Assembly: GCA_964036275.1 (NCBI GenBank)
Contig: OZ038437.1
Span: 12,093,138 to 12,157,137, forward strand
Direction: 5' to 3'
DNA: 64,000 nucleotides
From: Litoditis marina
Taxonomy: Eukaryota; Nematoda; Chromadorea; Rhabditida; Rhabditidae
Notes under the pieces: generated by a model
The model's database searches: none
What the model saw: the letters and a program-made list of their open reading frames with translations, nothing else
Told to the model about the DNA's origin: nothing
Shown: positions 11,886 through 23,193 of the stretch, piece after piece
How the letters are laid out: every line of letters starts with the position of its first letter
Position numbering within the stretch: the first letter of the stretch is position 1
Program-made: the position numbers and the translations under genes

Positions 11886-13010
11886 AAACTACCAGTTTCC
11901 GTTGTTCCTGTATGTTTGTAGTTTTATCCCGGTGCGTTTTTGACTGATTTAGGAAGTTCCATTGTTTTAGAATTTTGGTAGATCAGATTGAAACAGAAGT
12001 TCGACGCTCTAGTCAAAATGTCGCGAAGGTCAAGGCGGAGAAAAGTACCACCGATTCTTTTGATCTACCCAAGTAATTTTTGATCTACCAAAAATATATA
12101 GTAGTGTTCATCTTTCCGTTCCTACATACAGTAAGACTTTGTAGACTGTTCACCTACTAGAGCAACGAATCATGTGGGTTTGTTGTTCGGTCATAGTTGT
12201 ATTGTTCGTGTAGATCAGACTAAAAGGTCGCAAAAATTATGACGCCCCCCCCCCCTAAATATATTTATCTTTTGAATGATCTTCTGGTCTAATGTGGTTT
12301 CAAACTAAAATACATACCATATATACTTACCGCAAATATAAACAATATAGGTTCTTTATTTTTCATTTAGCACTGAGATTACATGTAGCTACGTTTTGTT
12401 CTTTTTATAATTTATACGCCTCTATGTTTATTCATCACTCCTAGAGATTACAGTGTTACAGAATCAGTATTATGAATAGCATTTCAGCATTTCTAAAGTT
12501 TATATATAGTTTCCAGTGAAACTTGTTTCATTTTAAACACCGAAGTAACATCAATCGATAATTTGATTGTTACGTCTGAATGTCCCATGTTGAGTTCGTT
12601 TTTTGCGGGTGTTACCCGGTTTTTTCCTTTTTCCGCTACTCTAAATGAATGATTTAATCCATGTTCTTGTTTTGTGACGTAGATTGAATTGTGATTTGTA
12701 AACCAAAAACAGCCCAAGTTTCCACACATAAAGGTTTATTTGATTTGACGAGGGTTCGAAGGTTGAGAAATAAAGAAAAGAAGAAAAAAAAGAAAAAAGT
12801 TGAAAAAGTCGAAAAAGGTTTATTTGATTTGACCTGATCCGTGTACAAAGTGAATCTTGAATATCTACCTCAGTCATAAATTACTATTTTTTGCTTCACT
12901 CCGTGAACGTCTTTCTCGGTTCTTCAGCTGTAGATTGAAAATCGAAGTACAGATCAAACTACAGATCAAACTACAGATCAACACTACTGTTTAGACAGAC
13001 ATTAGACGAG
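11886..13010. other. downstream flank of the FOG-like gene
   Basis: At 11998-12072 there is a damaged second copy of the last exon's coding end (see separate entry). A poly-C run lies at 12243-12254. A direct repeat GTTTATTTGATTTGAC flanks an A-rich patch at 12732-12832, and three tandem AGATCAAACTAC words end at about 12980. No gene was recognised. Confidence 0.5.
11998..12072 (+). pseudogene. duplicated fragment of the last FOG-like exon
   Basis: About 75 bp matching 11808-11881 of the terminal exon, including the identical stretch ATGTCGCGAAGGTCAAGGCG. Small indels break the frame. It lies about 110 bp after the stop codon, so it is probably in the 3' UTR or just beyond. Confidence 0.75.
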
Positions 13011-13011
13011 T

Positions 13012-13952
13012 TACCATGATGGATTGATATTGTAACGGAAACCATGGCGATCAAAGTAGACATCAGATACAATTGAGGCAAGATGGGGATACAATCGATA
13101 GCAACCACGGAAAGCACTGTAACGCTCACTCATGGAGACTCTACTGCATTGCATGTCATACAACATAGTTACATAGTTCTGAACATTTTGCAAAGAAACA
13201 TCATCAAGTGTATGGAGAGACAGAGGTTTGGGATCAGGAGACGAATCACAAATAACAGAGAAAACCTCGGGAGGACTTGGCAACATCTTGATAGTAACTG
13301 GTTCTTGAGTTGTAAGATCATCAATACTAGTGTCTGGCAACAAAATAGCCTTGATAGGAGGAGACAGACATTCAGAAACCATATTGCAAACAAATTCTCT
13401 GGACTGTTCAACTAACTCCATTTCAGTTTGAGTTTGAAGGTTGTCATCGGCAGGCTCTGGTTGGATTGTAGTTTGGTCGGTGACCTCAGCTCGGGCGGGG
13501 TCTCGTTTCGATTGTCTGGCGAGGAATCCGGCCTTCCGCTGTTCCGGGGTCTCGAACTTTCCTACATGAAAAGTTGACATAGAAGCTTCACATTTCATAG
13601 CAGTAGATAGATCGATTCGACGAGGAAAGGGAATACCATCTTTGATAGATACTTTGAGTGGACGAGGTAAACCATCTTGACGAGGTTCACCAAACGGTGG
13701 AGAATCGAAACGTTTGAAGACGAGATGGAGACCAATTTAAATATCGAATTCACCTTTTTCTTTGTAGTGGAGTCCTCTGGTAGTCCATAAATAGTGAGAG
13801 ATCGGCGTTCGTTAAAATGGTGCAGTTCAGATTGAATAATGGTGGGTAGATTTTGGGTCAGAAGGTCGATTTTGGAGTTGAGTGTTTTTATTTCACTCAA
13901 AATGGTGGAAAAATGGGTTCGAGATGGTACCATTTTTGGACGAGGCGACATA
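13012..13952 (-). pseudogene. non-LTR retrotransposon ORF1-like fragment
   Basis: Two reverse-strand frames make one protein-like sequence with a one-base frame change near 13745. The upstream part (13952 to ~13745) has a coiled-coil-like start and RRSLTIYGLPED. The downstream part runs LPRPLKVSIKDGIPFPRR, then through a methionine at 13598 to a stop at 13011. The order coiled coil, RRM-like strand (LTIYGLPE) and basic PRPLKV strand resembles ORF1 proteins of nematode LINE-type elements (inference from general layout). No reverse transcriptase is present nearby. A ~45-bp block with CCTATATATGCGCAGCCAAC occurs next to it at 13975-14022 and again at 14655-14705. Confidence 0.45.
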
Positions 13953-14078
13953 ATAATCAATCGAGAGAGGGGTCAACTCGAGATTAGGTCACCTCCTATA
14001 TATGCGCAGCCAACGTGCATATTGTAGTTTGATCCTCAATATGGAAGTACCCAAATCTTCGCTGTAGTTCGAACTTGA

Positions 14079-14276
14079 TATAGTCGTCGCCAACGGAAAA
14101 GCGGGAGGGTACTGTATATCTCACTTTCCACTGTGTACGCACACATGTTTTCGATTTCAAAGATCGCCAGTTATGTGCTTCAGTAGCGCGGTGGTTTGCG
14201 CTGAGCTACGAATGTTTCGCTCACAGGTTCGATTCCGGCAAGAGACAGAAATTTATAAATTTGCCATTCACTATAT
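14079..14276 (+). repeat. tRNA-like terminal-repeat element, copy 4
   Basis: Full-length copy. TATAGTCGTCGCCAACGG head; tRNA-like part near 14176-14248 with AGTAGCGCGGTGG and ACAGGTTCGATTCC; tail ATTTATAAATTTGCCATTCA; ends CTATATA. Confidence 0.8.
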
Positions 14277-14397
14277 AAGCTATGGTTTTCAAAGAATGAA
14301 CGGGATAAAACTACAAGCACAGCGGAAGAGGGAAACACACCTCGTATATAGTTCGGTCTGCAACGAGAGAACCCTCTACTGTTCGATCACAGTTCTT

Positions 14398-14638
14398 GAA
14401 TATAGTCTGTTTCACGCATCAGTAGCCCTCTACAGTAAGATCATAAAACTTTCAAGTCAATTTTTATATCTTATAGACATTGAAATAGCCTAAACTTCGT
14501 GATTTTGTTTTCGACATTGGTTACTATACAAGCATAGAATACAGTAAGTCTAAGAGGCTGTTCGTTGGTTAAATAAATCCGTTTGAAAATTCGGAAGATT
14601 ACTGTAGAAAGTCATGGATGGGTGAAACGAACTATAAT
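14398..14638. mobile_element. MITE-like element family H, copy 1
   Basis: Begins TATAGTCTGTTTCACGCATC and ends GGATGGGTGAAACGAACTATA, an imperfect terminal inverted repeat. The interior shares CCTCTACAGTAAGAT, AACTTCGTGA and GATTACTGTAGAAAGT with a second copy at 57286-57525. Confidence 0.75.
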
Positions 14639-14721
14639 AAAGTGTTCAGGGATGAAACTCGAGATTAGTTCACCTCCTATATATGCGCAGCCAACGTGCA
14701 TACATCTCATCCCAGCCAAAC

Positions 14722-14872
14722 ACTGTTAAATTGCATGTAATATTATGAGCGCGTAACAGGGTAACCATACCCTTTTTCTTATAAACTTTTTTCTCCATTT
14801 ACTCCATTGGAGTGCCACATACTATGTGGAAGTCACGTGTTAAATGGCGAATAAATCTATTATATTCTATAT
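14722..14872 (-). repeat. dispersed repeat family G, copy 2
   Basis: Reverse copy of the element near 7915 and 33536, with GGAGTGCCACATACTATGTGG and CACGTGTTAAATGGCGAATA. It is non-coding. Confidence 0.55.
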
Positions 14873-14999
14873 ATGCCCCTCTTCTACCTCTTTTCCCCTC
14901 TCTAGCTCTCCTTTTCTCGTCGATCAAAATCAAAGATCAAACAACGGATCGGAGTTGCAATACCTCCTACAACAGCGTAGCAGAGTAACTATACGACTA

Positions 15000-15210
15000 T
15001 ACCTCTCTCCTCATTTTCTTCTCTCTCTCTCATTTTTTTCGCCAACATTCGTTTCTCTTGACCTCTCTTATTTCTCTCTCAACTTCTCTTTTTTTCTCGT
15101 CCTTCTTTATCTTAACCTCTTTCTCTCTTAACATCATTTTCTCTCAACCTTTTCTTTCTCACCTTATTTTCCCCTCAACCTCTCTCAACCTCTCTTTTTT
15201 CCCGTCCTTC
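15000..15210. repeat. CT/TTC-rich tract
   Basis: Low-complexity pyrimidine tract on the + strand. Open frames here are artefacts of composition. Confidence 0.75.
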
Positions 15211-15499
15211 AACTGCGAATCTCATTTTCATCCACGACAAACAAACCGTAAAAAACGGACAAATCGCCACTTCCCGCTGCGATTTGCGCTCTAATTGGAC
15301 ATGGGAAGAAATAGGAATCTTTGTCAAGAACACCGAAACAGTTTATAAGAAATACTCTATTCAAATTTTTTTACTAGAAGTAAATTATACTTGTATACTA
15401 AAAGTAAAGTTGAAAAAATAGAAAGCAATCTAATGAGGTATCGTGCGCTTTGTCATTGCACGTTTCTGAGTTCTGCTGTCTTCAACGTGTTTCACGTGA

Positions 15500-17292
15500 C
15501 TGACTTCTCTCTCTCTATTTTCTCTTTTTTATTCTTCCCCTCTCTCCTTTTCTTCTTTTTCTTCCTGTTCTTCTGTTCCTCCTCCCTTCTCTCTTTTCCC
15601 TCTATTCTCTCTTTTTTATTCTCCCCCTCTCTCTTTTTTTTCTTTTCTCCTGTTCCTCTCCCTCTTTCCCCAGAAGTGGGCGTGTCCCTCAGGGTGGTGC
15701 TCATCTCTTCTCTTTTCCTCTCTCTCTCTCTTTCTTTCTTTCTCTATTTCACCCTCTTTCTCCATCCCTGTCTTTTTTTCTCCCTTTTCTCTTCCTTCCT
15801 CCCCCTCTTTTCCCAGAAGTGGGCGTGTCCCTCAGGGTGGTGCTCATCTCTTATCTTTTCCTCTCTCTCTCTATTTCTTTCTTTCTCTATTTCACCCTCT
15901 TTCTCCATCTCTCTCCCTTTTTCTCTCTTTTCTCTACCTTCCTCCCCTTTTCCCCCCAGAAGTGGGCGTGTCCCTCAGGGTGGTGCTCATCTCTTCTCTT
16001 TTCCTCTCTCTCTCTCTTCTTTCTTTCTCTATTTCACCCTCTTTCTCCATCCCTGTCTTTTTTTCTCCCTTTTCTCTTCCTTCCTCCCCCTCTTTTCCCA
16101 GAAGTGGGCGTGTCCCTCAGGGTGGTGCTCATCTCTTATCTTTTCCTCTCTCTCTCTATTTCTTTCTTTCTCTATTTCACCCTCTTTCTCCATCCCTCTC
16201 CCTTTTTCTCCTTTTCTCTACCTTCCTCCCCTTTTCCCCCCAGAAGTGGGCGTGTCCCTCAGGGTGGTGCTCATCTCTTCTCTTTTCCTCTCTCTCTCTC
16301 TCTTTCTTTCTTTCTCTATTTCACCCTCTTTCTCCATCCCTCTCCCTTTTTCTCCTTTTCTCTTCCTTCCTCCCCCTCTTTTCCCAGAAGTGGGCGTGTC
16401 CCTCAGGGTTGTGCTCATCTCTTCTCTTTTCCTCTCTCTGTCTAGCTTTCTTTCTTTCTCTATTTCACCCTCTTTCTCCATCCCTCTCTTTTTTCTCCCT
16501 TTTCTCTTCCTTCCTCCCCCTCTTTTCCCAGAAGTGGGGCGTGTCCCTCAGGGTGGTGCTCATCTCTTCTCTTTTCCTCTCTCTGTCTATCTTTCTTTCT
16601 TTCTCTATTTCACCCTCTTTCTCCATCCCTCTCCCTTTTTCTCCCTTTTCTCTTCCTTCCTCCCCCTCTTTCCCAGAAGTGGGCGTGTCCCTCAGGGTGA
16701 GGCTCATCTCTTCTCTTTTCCTCTCTCTCTCTTTCTTTCTTTCTCTATTTCACCCTCTTTCGCCATGCCTCTCCCTTTTTCTCCCTTTTCTCTTCCTTCC
16801 TCCCCCTCTTTCCCCAGAAGTGGGCGTGTCCCTCAGGGTGGTGCTCATCTCTTCTTTTTTCCTCTCTCTCTCTATCTTTCTTTCTTCTCTATTTCACCCT
16901 CTTTCTCCATCCCTCTCCCTTTTCTCTCTTTTCTCTACCTTCCTCCCCCTTTTCCCCCAGAAGTGGGCGTGTCCCTCAGGGTGGTGCTCTTCTCTTCTAT
17001 TTTCCTCTCTCTGTCTCTTTCTTTCTTTCTCTATTTCACCCTCTTTCTCCATCCCTCTCCCTTTTTCTCCCTTTTTCTCTCCTTCCTTCCCCTCTTTCCC
17101 CAGAAGTGGGCGTGTCCCTCAGGGTGGTGCTCATCTCTTATCTTTTCCTCTCTCTCTCTATTTCTTTCTTTCTCTATTTCACCCTCTTTCTCCATCCCTC
17201 TCCCTTTTTCTCCCTTTTCGCTACCTTCCTCCCCTTTTTCCCCCAGAAGTGGCGTGTCCCTCAGGGTGGTGCTCATCTCTTCTCTTTTCCTC

Positions 17293-17323
<31 letters not shown>

Positions 17324-17430
17324 CTATTTCACCCTCTTTCTCCATCCCACTCCCTTTTTCTCCCTTTTCTCTTCCTTCCTTCCCCTCTTTCCCCAGAAGT
17401 GGGCGTGTCCCTCAGGGTGGTGCTCATCGA
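15500..17430. repeat. 13-copy, ~143-bp pyrimidine-rich minisatellite
   Basis: A CT-rich lead-in is followed by thirteen units starting near 15671 and ending near 17430. Each has the conserved core AGAAGTGGGCGTGTCCCTCA followed by GGGTGGTGCTCATCTCTT, then a CT-rich stretch with CTATTTCACCCTCTTTC. Unit length is 141-145 bp and copies differ by only a few bases. The + strand lacks stops for 684 codons only because the unit is pyrimidine-rich; the frame shifts between units, which argues against coding. Confidence 0.9.
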
Positions 17431-18643
17431 TTCAGGCGCCTCTGAAAACAGCCGACTACTTGGCCTCAAATCCTGCCCTTTTTATGATTATTACGAAAAA
17501 AACCGGTCGATAGGGTTATACTTTTGCCCCACACTCCTTTTTTAACAATTTGTGGTCTTTGTACCTGAGATAGTTTCGGAACATCTCTCTTGCTTGGACA
17601 AAAACCTGCCTTTTTTGAGTATTGCGAAAAAACGGGTTGATAAACTTATACTTTAACCCCCCCCCCTTTTTTGGAGAGAGCTTCGACACAGTTTCTGAGC
17701 AGTTTGATGTACGTGTAACTGTATATGATCAGGTTTTCGCGTTTTTGCAGTGATAAAGTGTCTGAAAACTTCAAAACTTCTCCACTTTCAAACAGTTCTA
17801 CACATTCTGTCTAGCATCTTCATCTCTCAATCTGTCTAGCAATCACGAATACTCGCACTTTGTCCTGATTGCATAACATTCTAAATACACATTTTTGCCT
17901 CAAAAAATCATTATGAGAAGGTTCAAACTGATTCTGAACTGATTCAGTTGATTCTGAACGCTTTTTGAAACCAACATTAACAAATAACGCAATTTGTATG
18001 CTATCAGCTTTATACCAAACCACTTATCGAAAGTGCATGCTAAATTGTATCTCATGGGAAAATACAATGTAAGTATTCATTAGCTCAAATAATGGAATAG
18101 TACTCAATTTCTCTGAGGTTCACTTGTTCTCTACATGTATCGTTTATATACTTGAAGTGAAACAGTGAATCGCGATGGAATGAAACCTACTGAATGTTTC
18201 TCAATCAGGTCCTATTCTTTTTTATATACATCAGATACTTTCCTAGATCGCGTTCTACTTGTCACTGTTTAACATTGCTCAAATAATGTGATAGAAAGCC
18301 TACTTAGGACTTAGTTAATACTTAATACTTATAACTACTCAGGAAGTAGTAAAAAAAAACGTAATATTTAGGCTTTTCATTATCAATTTTCGCTATACAA
18401 TATTTTCCTAGATGAAAGATTACGGTTCACATCACTATTGTTATAATGCCTGAGTAGTACAGTAGAGAGGCTACTTAGTTATTATAAACTTTGTTTCACA
18501 ACAATTAGGTTTGATGTGTGCACCCGGCGCCAGTTTCATCGCGCAAAAACGTTTCTCGTAAATTATTCAAACGAGCGCCACTCGTCAAAGGAAAGAACGC
18601 CTTCCACTTGGAAGAGTGCAGGAGAATCGTATTCTTTCTTAAT

Positions 18644-18748
18644 TTTATGACATCACTTTTGTCTATCTCAAAGCTATGACGTCACTTTTGGTCTTTCTCA
18701 AAGCTATGACGTCACTTTTTGTCTTTCTCAATGTTATGACGTCATTAG
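18644..18748. repeat. four tandem ~33-bp units carrying TGACGTCA
   Basis: Units read GCTATGACGTCACTTTT then GTCTTTCTCAA. Three have the perfect palindrome TGACGTCA (CRE/ATF-type site) and the first is degenerate (GACATCA). This is a homotypic cluster of a known bZIP-type binding motif, but no gene start is close by, so function is unproven. Confidence 0.6.
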
Positions 18749-18836
18749 TCGAATGCGAACTCTTACGAAGTGACACGTTTCACGTTTGATACGTTCAACA
18801 TGATAAGAACAAGATTATACTAGCAGCTAGGGTTGT

Positions 18837-18936
18837 TACAGTCGAACTCGAAACTCGACTCGACTCGAAAAACTCGAAAATTTTCGAGTCTAGTCGAACT
18901 CGAAACTCGAAATTTTGAACTCGATTAACAATCCTA
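18837..18936. repeat. CTCGAAA block bounded by GGGTTGTTA / TTAACAATCC
   Basis: Left end CTAGGGTTGTTA, then degenerate CGAACTCGAAACTCGA units, then right end TCGATTAACAATCCTA. The boundaries match those around the GAATTG array at 3867-4573 although the filling differs. Confidence 0.65.
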
Positions 18937-19351
18937 CAAGCAGTGCATTTTCGGAACTTCACTGAGGGAAAACCGAACCGAACCTATCTAGTGAGTATTT
19001 GGTAATTTTGTGAATTCAATGTATAGACAAAAATTTCTTTGAACTTCAAAACATGAAACAAAATCGTCCTAATTTTTAATTTTGTAACAAAAAAACCACA
19101 TTCGAAATTCAATAACGCGCCAAGCAGGTGTATATTAGAGAACAAAACAAGTCATTCATCATCTTTGATGCCTAACCTCGCAACCTAGTTCAACGAAATC
19201 GCAAAATAGATACTATTCAGTACTTATCTATCTCATTTTGGGAATCACCTGTATATTTTAAATTTAACCTCTATGTTTTGATTTTCGTTTCTAATTCATA
19301 AAACAAAGTATGTGACTCACGCACATTATAAAGGTTCTGTCTTACATTTAT

Positions 19352-19725
<374 letters not shown>

Positions 19726-20279
19726 AAAAAGTAATTCTCTCTTTCTCTTCACCCTCTTTCTCTCGTCTGCAATAAAGGAGTAATTGCAGTGCGAGTAATC
19801 AAATGCTGCCGCCTTCATGCAATTATCAAGTCGTACTTATTGGGGAAAAGGTTTTCTATCGTTTTCTTTTCTGAATACTTGTATACTCTCTGTGTGTTAC
19901 GTATAGTTACTTAGTTGCATCTTCCATTTCGAATAAATTTGAACTTCTCCACTATCTTGTCACTTTAAATACAAATAGAAACTTATTTATGGATCTTCTC
20001 AATTTTTGATTTCAATTTTTTCAACTGCAGCAAATGAGATAATTTGTCCATTAATATTTCATTTTATCGATCCAAAACATATAAAGTCCAACAGGTGAAA
20101 TTGAATCATAATTACAATGTATGCCATCCAGCTGACTGACACATGACGAATTCATAGTTACCGTAATCTTCTTTGTTGCTACGAGACCCGAGGATTAGAC
20201 ATGCAAGGCTTCTTAGCTATTCTCGGTTTATTATGAAACAATTTAGATAATGAAAAACAAATAGATGAACAATGACGTA

Positions 20280-20870
20280 TCAAAACTTAATGCGTGTAGT
20301 GAACGCGTGTAATAAGCTTCACGTTCACGTGGAAGGTGTAAACGTGTAAAACATTCCTACCAGCGTGTTTCTAGCCGATTTCCTCTTTTTCCGCCGTTGA
20401 TCTCCAACCTCTAATCATGTATTATTTCACGTGAAACGTAAACGTTATATTGCGTACCCATTTAACGTGAAAACGTGAGAACGTGTACTACTACCTACCA
20501 TATTTCCCAACCTTTTATCCCCATTTGCCTGCCTCTATGCTGCCGTTTAGCTCGCATAATACGTGTAGTGAAAGCGTGTAGTGAGCTTCACGTTCACGTC
20601 AAACTTGTAAACGTGTAAAATTTGCCTAACAACGTCTTTTTAGCCCATTTGCTCTTTTCCTGCCTGTTAAACTCCAACCTCTAATCAGGCATCATTTCAC
20701 ATGAAACGTAAAAGTTCTACTAACGTTCCATACTCACATTTCCCAACCTTTGCGTACCTATTTCACGTAAAAACGTGAGAAAGTGTACCACTACCTACCA
20801 TATTTCCCAAGCTTTTATCCCCTTTTGCCCTTTTTCTGCCTCTTGGCTGCCGTTTAGCCCGCATAATGCC
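20280..20870. repeat. two tandem ~275-310-bp units rich in ACGTG motifs
   Basis: Copy 1 about 20285-20560 and copy 2 about 20561-20870. Shared words include GAGCTTCACGTTCACGT, CTCCAACCTCTAATCA, CACTACCTACCATATTTCCC-like and GCTGCCGTTTAGC. Many TTCACGTGAAA-type words (E-box CACGTG) occur here and to 21400. A third, looser series has CACATTTTTATACTAGTAAA near 20955, 21145 and 21290. Confidence 0.65.
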
Positions 20871-21924
20871 CCCGCCCCAAGTAGCGCAGCAAATATGGGC
20901 ATAATCTTCCTATGCCTAATCGACATAGTCAATCACAAACGCCCGACTCCTTGCGCTAATTCACATTTTTATACTAGTAAAATGCTTGGTTAAGGTTTGC
21001 ATCACCTGGTTAAGGTTTTCACGTTTTACGTGACGCGTAGGACTATTTAACTTTTAATTTTTATACGAGTAGAAATCCTAGTTACGTGAAATATCACGTG
21101 TGTTCGTCATTTATTACCAGTTTGTTTGATCACACTGCCGTAAACTGATTCACATCTTTATACTAGTAAATGCTTGGTACTTAAAACGTGTTAGAAGTGA
21201 GTTTAAAAACATAGCACTTATGGTTTTCATTTCACGTGTATTTCTACTACTAGTACACTGAAAAACAAATTCCGATTCCTAGCACCAATTCACATTTTTG
21301 TACTAGTGAAATGTTCGGTTCGTGACACGTGTACACGTCAGATTGTTTTGCAGTGCAATGAAAAAGTGCACGATTGTCGATGTTTTTCACGTCTCACGTG
21401 AATATGATATTTAGTGCATCTAATCATTTATTTTCATTTTCAGTCAGTTTTCACCTGTCAAATTGATTTTCTTCGCGTATAATTGCCACACTCAACATTT
21501 ATTCCAACGCAACCATTTCTCATTACATATTCCTGTGATACAAGATACCCATGTTCTATGTATCTCTACTGTTCTTATTATTCCTGGCCTCTACGATGTT
21601 TCAAGGAAACTATTAATATTTTCGAGTTTTTCACTCGTTCATGTCAAACACAGCCAGATATGTAATGATAAATAGTTTGTTTCAAGTTCTACTCTTTGAG
21701 GAAAAAAAAGTATTTCCAATTCTCTCACATTCACGTTTTTTCATAAAACTGTACAACGACTGAGAATAGCAGTTTTTGAAAAGCTTCAAAGGGTTGAAAA
21801 ACAGCTGTATTTCACTCTGTTGCACTTATTTTTTCTATTTTCACTTCTCAACGCTACTATGTGCACATTAAATAAATGAATCAATCGATCATTCCATCAA
21901 TAGTGATCATAATATCATTACAGA

Positions 21925-23139
21925 ATGCGAATCAACCCGGTCTGGCGACTGTGTATGATACTCAGTCTACCGGCACTCAGCTACGCAGTCAAATGCCTCG
22001 ACTGTGTCGGCCGGGACTGTATGGGTTCATTTTGTGAGGGAGAATACTGCGTTCTGGGACAATACGCACCCAGATGGGGCACCACCCAATGGGGCTCGCC
22101 CCGAGTGGTAAAGGTACGTATTGATTATTTGGGTGCGTTTTAGTTTCACCCCTCCCCCCTTTTCAATTTAGCCGGTGGGTTTACAACCTTTACATCCTTA
22201 AAGGGGACTTGACGGGGACTTGACTCTGCGATAAAACACATAAGATGTTTAGCGTGTTCTATCCTATTATATTCTAACAATACTACTAAAAGTTCAATTA
22301 AATAGTTCACTAACTACACGTATGTCATTTACCTAGTTCAATCGGCCTTGATTAATTCCTAGCACCTCCGGGTCTTCTAAAACACATATGAACGCTATAT
22401 ACTACGTTTTAGTAGAAAAGAATATGTTAAAGCCATGGTTTGATGCACGTACACAACACATTTATCATATTCTGCTCAAAGTACACCGAGACCAAACTAC
22501 AAAAACATGAAAAAAGAACTACATGCACTTTGCTTCCCATTTCAATTAGTGGATCCACTGAAAAGTTGAAAGCGAAAACCCAAAATGGGTCTTTTTACTA
22601 ATTGGTTTTGGTTCAAACTTAAAATTAAAACTTGGACCAAAACTCGGAAAGTATGGTCAACTTGAAAACCTACCAATCATACCAGTGTTTTCTTGTTCTC
22701 TCAAACTATTTAATTACTTCAATTTTTATATTGTGTTTTTATCATAATTATTTTGTAACGAAATTTCAGGGCTGCATGAACGGGACACTTTTGAGGAAGG
22801 ATATTCGAGACCACTGTGAGGCGGCGGACGAAGATGGAGATGTAAGAACAGTTCTCTCTCTCTCTCTTATTCTCTCTCTCTCTTTCTCTCTCTCTCTTTC
22901 CCACCCATCCTTTCTCTCTCTATACCTCTCTCTCTCTCCCATATCCTCACCTTTCCTCTCTCTCCCCCTCTCTCTTTCACTTTCTCTCTGAATGTAAATC
23001 TGTTTATCTTTCTATCGCCCTCTCCCTCTCTCTTTCTCTTTCACTATCTCTCCTGTTCTCGTTTTCCAATCTATCTTTTCTACCCCGTCGCTCTTCTCAC
23101 TTTTTCTCTCTCTTTCTCTTTCTATCTCTTCTCTCTCTT

Positions 23140-23193
<54 letters not shown>

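Larger units (their letters stand above)
17431..19340. other. gene-free spacer with CRE-like repeats
   Basis: No supported exon. It holds two diverged copies of a block around ATACTTTTGCCCCACAC / ATACTTTAACCCCCCCC (17470-17670), a four-fold GACGTCA array (separate entry), and a GGGTTGTTA-bounded block at 18837-18936. Confidence 0.5.

Noticed and set aside
15391..17445. 684-codon open frame rich in Ser, Phe, Leu and Pro
   Set aside because: It is the translation of the pyrimidine-rich minisatellite. The frame in which the core is read changes from unit to unit, all three + frames stay open for long stretches, and no protein family is matched.
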